Source of the DNA: Alphaproteobacteria bacterium
Lineage (GTDB): Bacteria > Pseudomonadota > Alphaproteobacteria > UBA3830
Direction: 5' to 3'
DNA length: 5,213 nucleotides
Assembly (NCBI GenBank): GCA_025998595.1
Contig: BNWE01000096.1
Location: 1 to 5,213 of the forward strand
The position numbers and the translations under genes are program-made. Of this stretch, positions 5,196-5,213 are shown piece by piece. A model generated the notes under the pieces. It was not told the origin of the DNA and did no database searches. It worked only from the letters and a program-made list of their open reading frames with translations. How positions within the stretch are numbered: position 1 is the first letter of the stretch; each line of letters opens with the position of its first letter.

Positions 5196-5213
5196 CACTT
5201 TGGTTTTCTATGT

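Noticed and set aside
1..5213. CRISPR array, retron, toxin-antitoxin pair or other defence system
   Set aside because: No regularly spaced repeats, reverse transcriptase, or paired small genes with good start signals were seen.

Overview
The window looks like a piece of an AT-rich alphaproteobacterial genome. The best marker is exodeoxyribonuclease VII large subunit (xseA), whose core reads like alphaproteobacterial XseA. Transposon debris, small inverted-repeat elements, an ankyrin lipoprotein and a Ser-rich low-complexity protein fit an intracellular or protist-associated lineage such as Holosporales or Rickettsiales. That placement is inferred from gene style and was not tested.

Layout. 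1-1419 (+): the 3' part of a Ser/Pro-rich, then helical and coiled-coil protein of unknown function. Its frame is open to the left window edge, so its start lies outside. 1420-1672: a convergent intergenic region with three GC-rich hairpins or palindromes, one resembling a dispersed repeat seen in many bacteria. 1673-2587 (-): a predicted lipoprotein with C-terminal ankyrin repeats, with a good promoter at 2616-2644. 2738-2848: a 111-bp MITE-like element with 28-bp imperfect terminal inverted repeats. 2849-3066: no convincing gene. 3067-3142 (+): tRNA-Glu(CUC) with encoded CCA, followed at once by a terminator whose stem includes the CCA. 3294-4637 (-): xseA. 4676-4876 (-): the C-terminal tail of an IS481-like transposase, 38 bp upstream of xseA. 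4877-5213: repeat-rich DNA with no convincing gene.

The most notable structure is a 62/63-bp inverted repeat (about 92% identical), with one copy just past the xseA stop and the other just beyond the transposase tail, so xseA plus the tail sit in a 1.7-kb bracket. The genes do not form an operon and share no obvious pathway. xseA (with XseB, not in this window) and tRNA-Glu are housekeeping; the two other proteins look lineage-specific and possibly host-related. I see no CRISPR array, toxin-antitoxin pair, retron or clear new defence system.
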